From contig JAGRHE010000179.1 in NCBI GenBank assembly GCA_020445165.1, positions 1 to 5,524 on the forward strand: 5,524 nucleotides of DNA, given 5' to 3'. A model generated the notes under the pieces. It was not told where the DNA came from and searched no databases. It saw nothing but the letters and a program-made list of their open reading frames with translations. The position numbers and the translations under genes are program-made. The stretch is from Gammaproteobacteria bacterium. Lineage in GTDB: Bacteria > Pseudomonadota > Gammaproteobacteria > Chromatiales > Sedimenticolaceae. Below are positions 4,921-5,524 of the stretch, piece after piece; position 1 is the stretch's first letter; each line of letters opens with the position of its first letter.

Positions 4921-5524
4921 TTGGAAACGATCAACCTGCGACGCCACTACAGCCGCAACACCCTGTTCAGAATGGTCCTGCTGGCGCTCGCCGCGGCCGC
5001 CTTGATGATCTGGAAATTCGACCTGATCAACGCGGTGTATTTCAAGGACCAGCTGACGGCCACCGGCCTGGTCATCAACGGCGCCATCCTCGTGCTGTTT
5101 CTGCTGGGGCTCCTGCGTGCCATCAGCATCCTGCTCGGATACATGAGCGAGGAGGCCGCACTGACGCGTTTCGTGCGCAACATCGAAAAGCGCCCCGATC
5201 TGGACCCGCTCAAGGGCGTCAGCACGGGCACCATGATCGCCCGTCGCTATGCAACCATGCGCCGGCTGCACGAGGCGCGTTCGCCGATCAACCAGAACGC
5301 GCTGGCCGCAACCCTGGTCGCCAGCGAGAGCACGCGCAACGGTCTCCCCCGCTTCATCAACAACATCCTGATCCTGACCGGGGTGTTCGGTACCATCGTG
5401 TCGCTGTCGATGGCCCTGATCGGCGCCTCGGACGTGCTCGAGAACGCGGTCAGCGCAAGCGGCATGGGCATGGTGATTCACGGCATGTCGACCGCGCTGT
5501 CGACCACGATCACGGCCATCGTCT
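4921..5524 (+). CDS. MotA/TolQ/ExbB proton-channel family protein, N-terminal part
   Basis: The 201 codons present encode an integral inner-membrane protein; the gene leaves the window at the right edge. After a basic N-terminus (LRRHYSRN), two hydrophobic segments lie near residues 18-31 and 47-74. A cytoplasmic stretch follows (about 75-145), rich in Arg and Glu. Next comes NNILILTGVFGTIVSLSMAL (147-166), which matches the third transmembrane helix of MotA/TolQ/ExbB proteins with their GxxGT motif. GMSTALSTTITAI (188-200) begins the last conserved helix. Family members couple proton flow to work at a distance through an ExbD-, TolR- or MotB-like partner, which would be expected just downstream. 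The sequence is not clearly TolQ, ExbB or MotA, so no symbol is given. The TTG start has GAGGT at 4907-4911. It could also begin at ATG 4972, inside the first hydrophobic segment, or at ATG 4849. Confidence 0.8.
   Translation, partial: METINLRRHYSRNTLFRMVLLALAAAALMIWKFDLINAVYFKDQLTATGLVINGAILVLFLLGLLRAISILLGYMSEEAALTRFVRNIEKRPDLDPLKGVSTGTMIARRYATMRRLHEARSPINQNALAATLVASESTRNGLPRFINNILILTGVFGTIVSLSMALIGASDVLENAVSASGMGMVIHGMSTALSTTITAIV

Noticed and set aside
4855..5481. Long minus-strand open frame opposite the MotA/ExbB-like gene
   Set aside because: Its His/Gln/Asp-rich composition is typical of an antisense shadow, while the plus strand shows clear membrane helices and family motifs.

Overview
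The window is GC-rich and densely coded. It looks like a chromosomal housekeeping region of a gammaproteobacterium. The main evidence is the neighbourhood cysS / cyclophilin / ppiB / lpxH, which matches the E. coli cysS-ppiB-lpxH order, together with LpxH itself, which implies a lipid A outer membrane. The candidate promoters and Shine-Dalgarno sequences are also of proteobacterial type. A purple-sulfur or Thioalkalivibrio-like relative is possible but cannot be shown from the sequence. I see no phage genes, transposases, CRISPR array, tRNA or rRNA.

Layout, left to right. (1) The first codons of cysS lie on the minus strand at the left edge. (2) Divergent from cysS are two tandem plus-strand cyclophilins: one with a signal peptide (periplasmic, PpiA-like) and one without (cytosolic PpiB). 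A strong GC-rich hairpin follows them. (3) A minus-strand AEC-family permease sits between ppiB and lpxH, converging on ppiB and diverging from lpxH. (4) lpxH on the plus strand has an ATG only eight bases after a good -10 box. (5) A minus-strand two-gene operon converges on lpxH. It encodes a DUF455 ferritin-like protein with a complete set of candidate di-iron ligands, overlapped by 16 bases by a small exported protein of unknown function. (6) Divergent from this operon, a plus-strand MotA/TolQ/ExbB-type membrane protein probably begins at a TTG codon and runs off the right edge.

The left half covers protein synthesis and folding (cysteinyl-tRNA synthetase and two prolyl isomerases) and lipid A synthesis (lpxH). 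The right half is less well characterised: a putative di-iron protein coupled to an exported two-cysteine protein, and a proton-channel-type protein. I found no convincing undescribed system. The points most worth a second look are the coupled DUF455/exported pair with its N-terminal cysteine cluster, the possibly leaderless lpxH transcript, the gap-free cyclophilin duplication, and the uncertain start of the MotA/ExbB-like gene.
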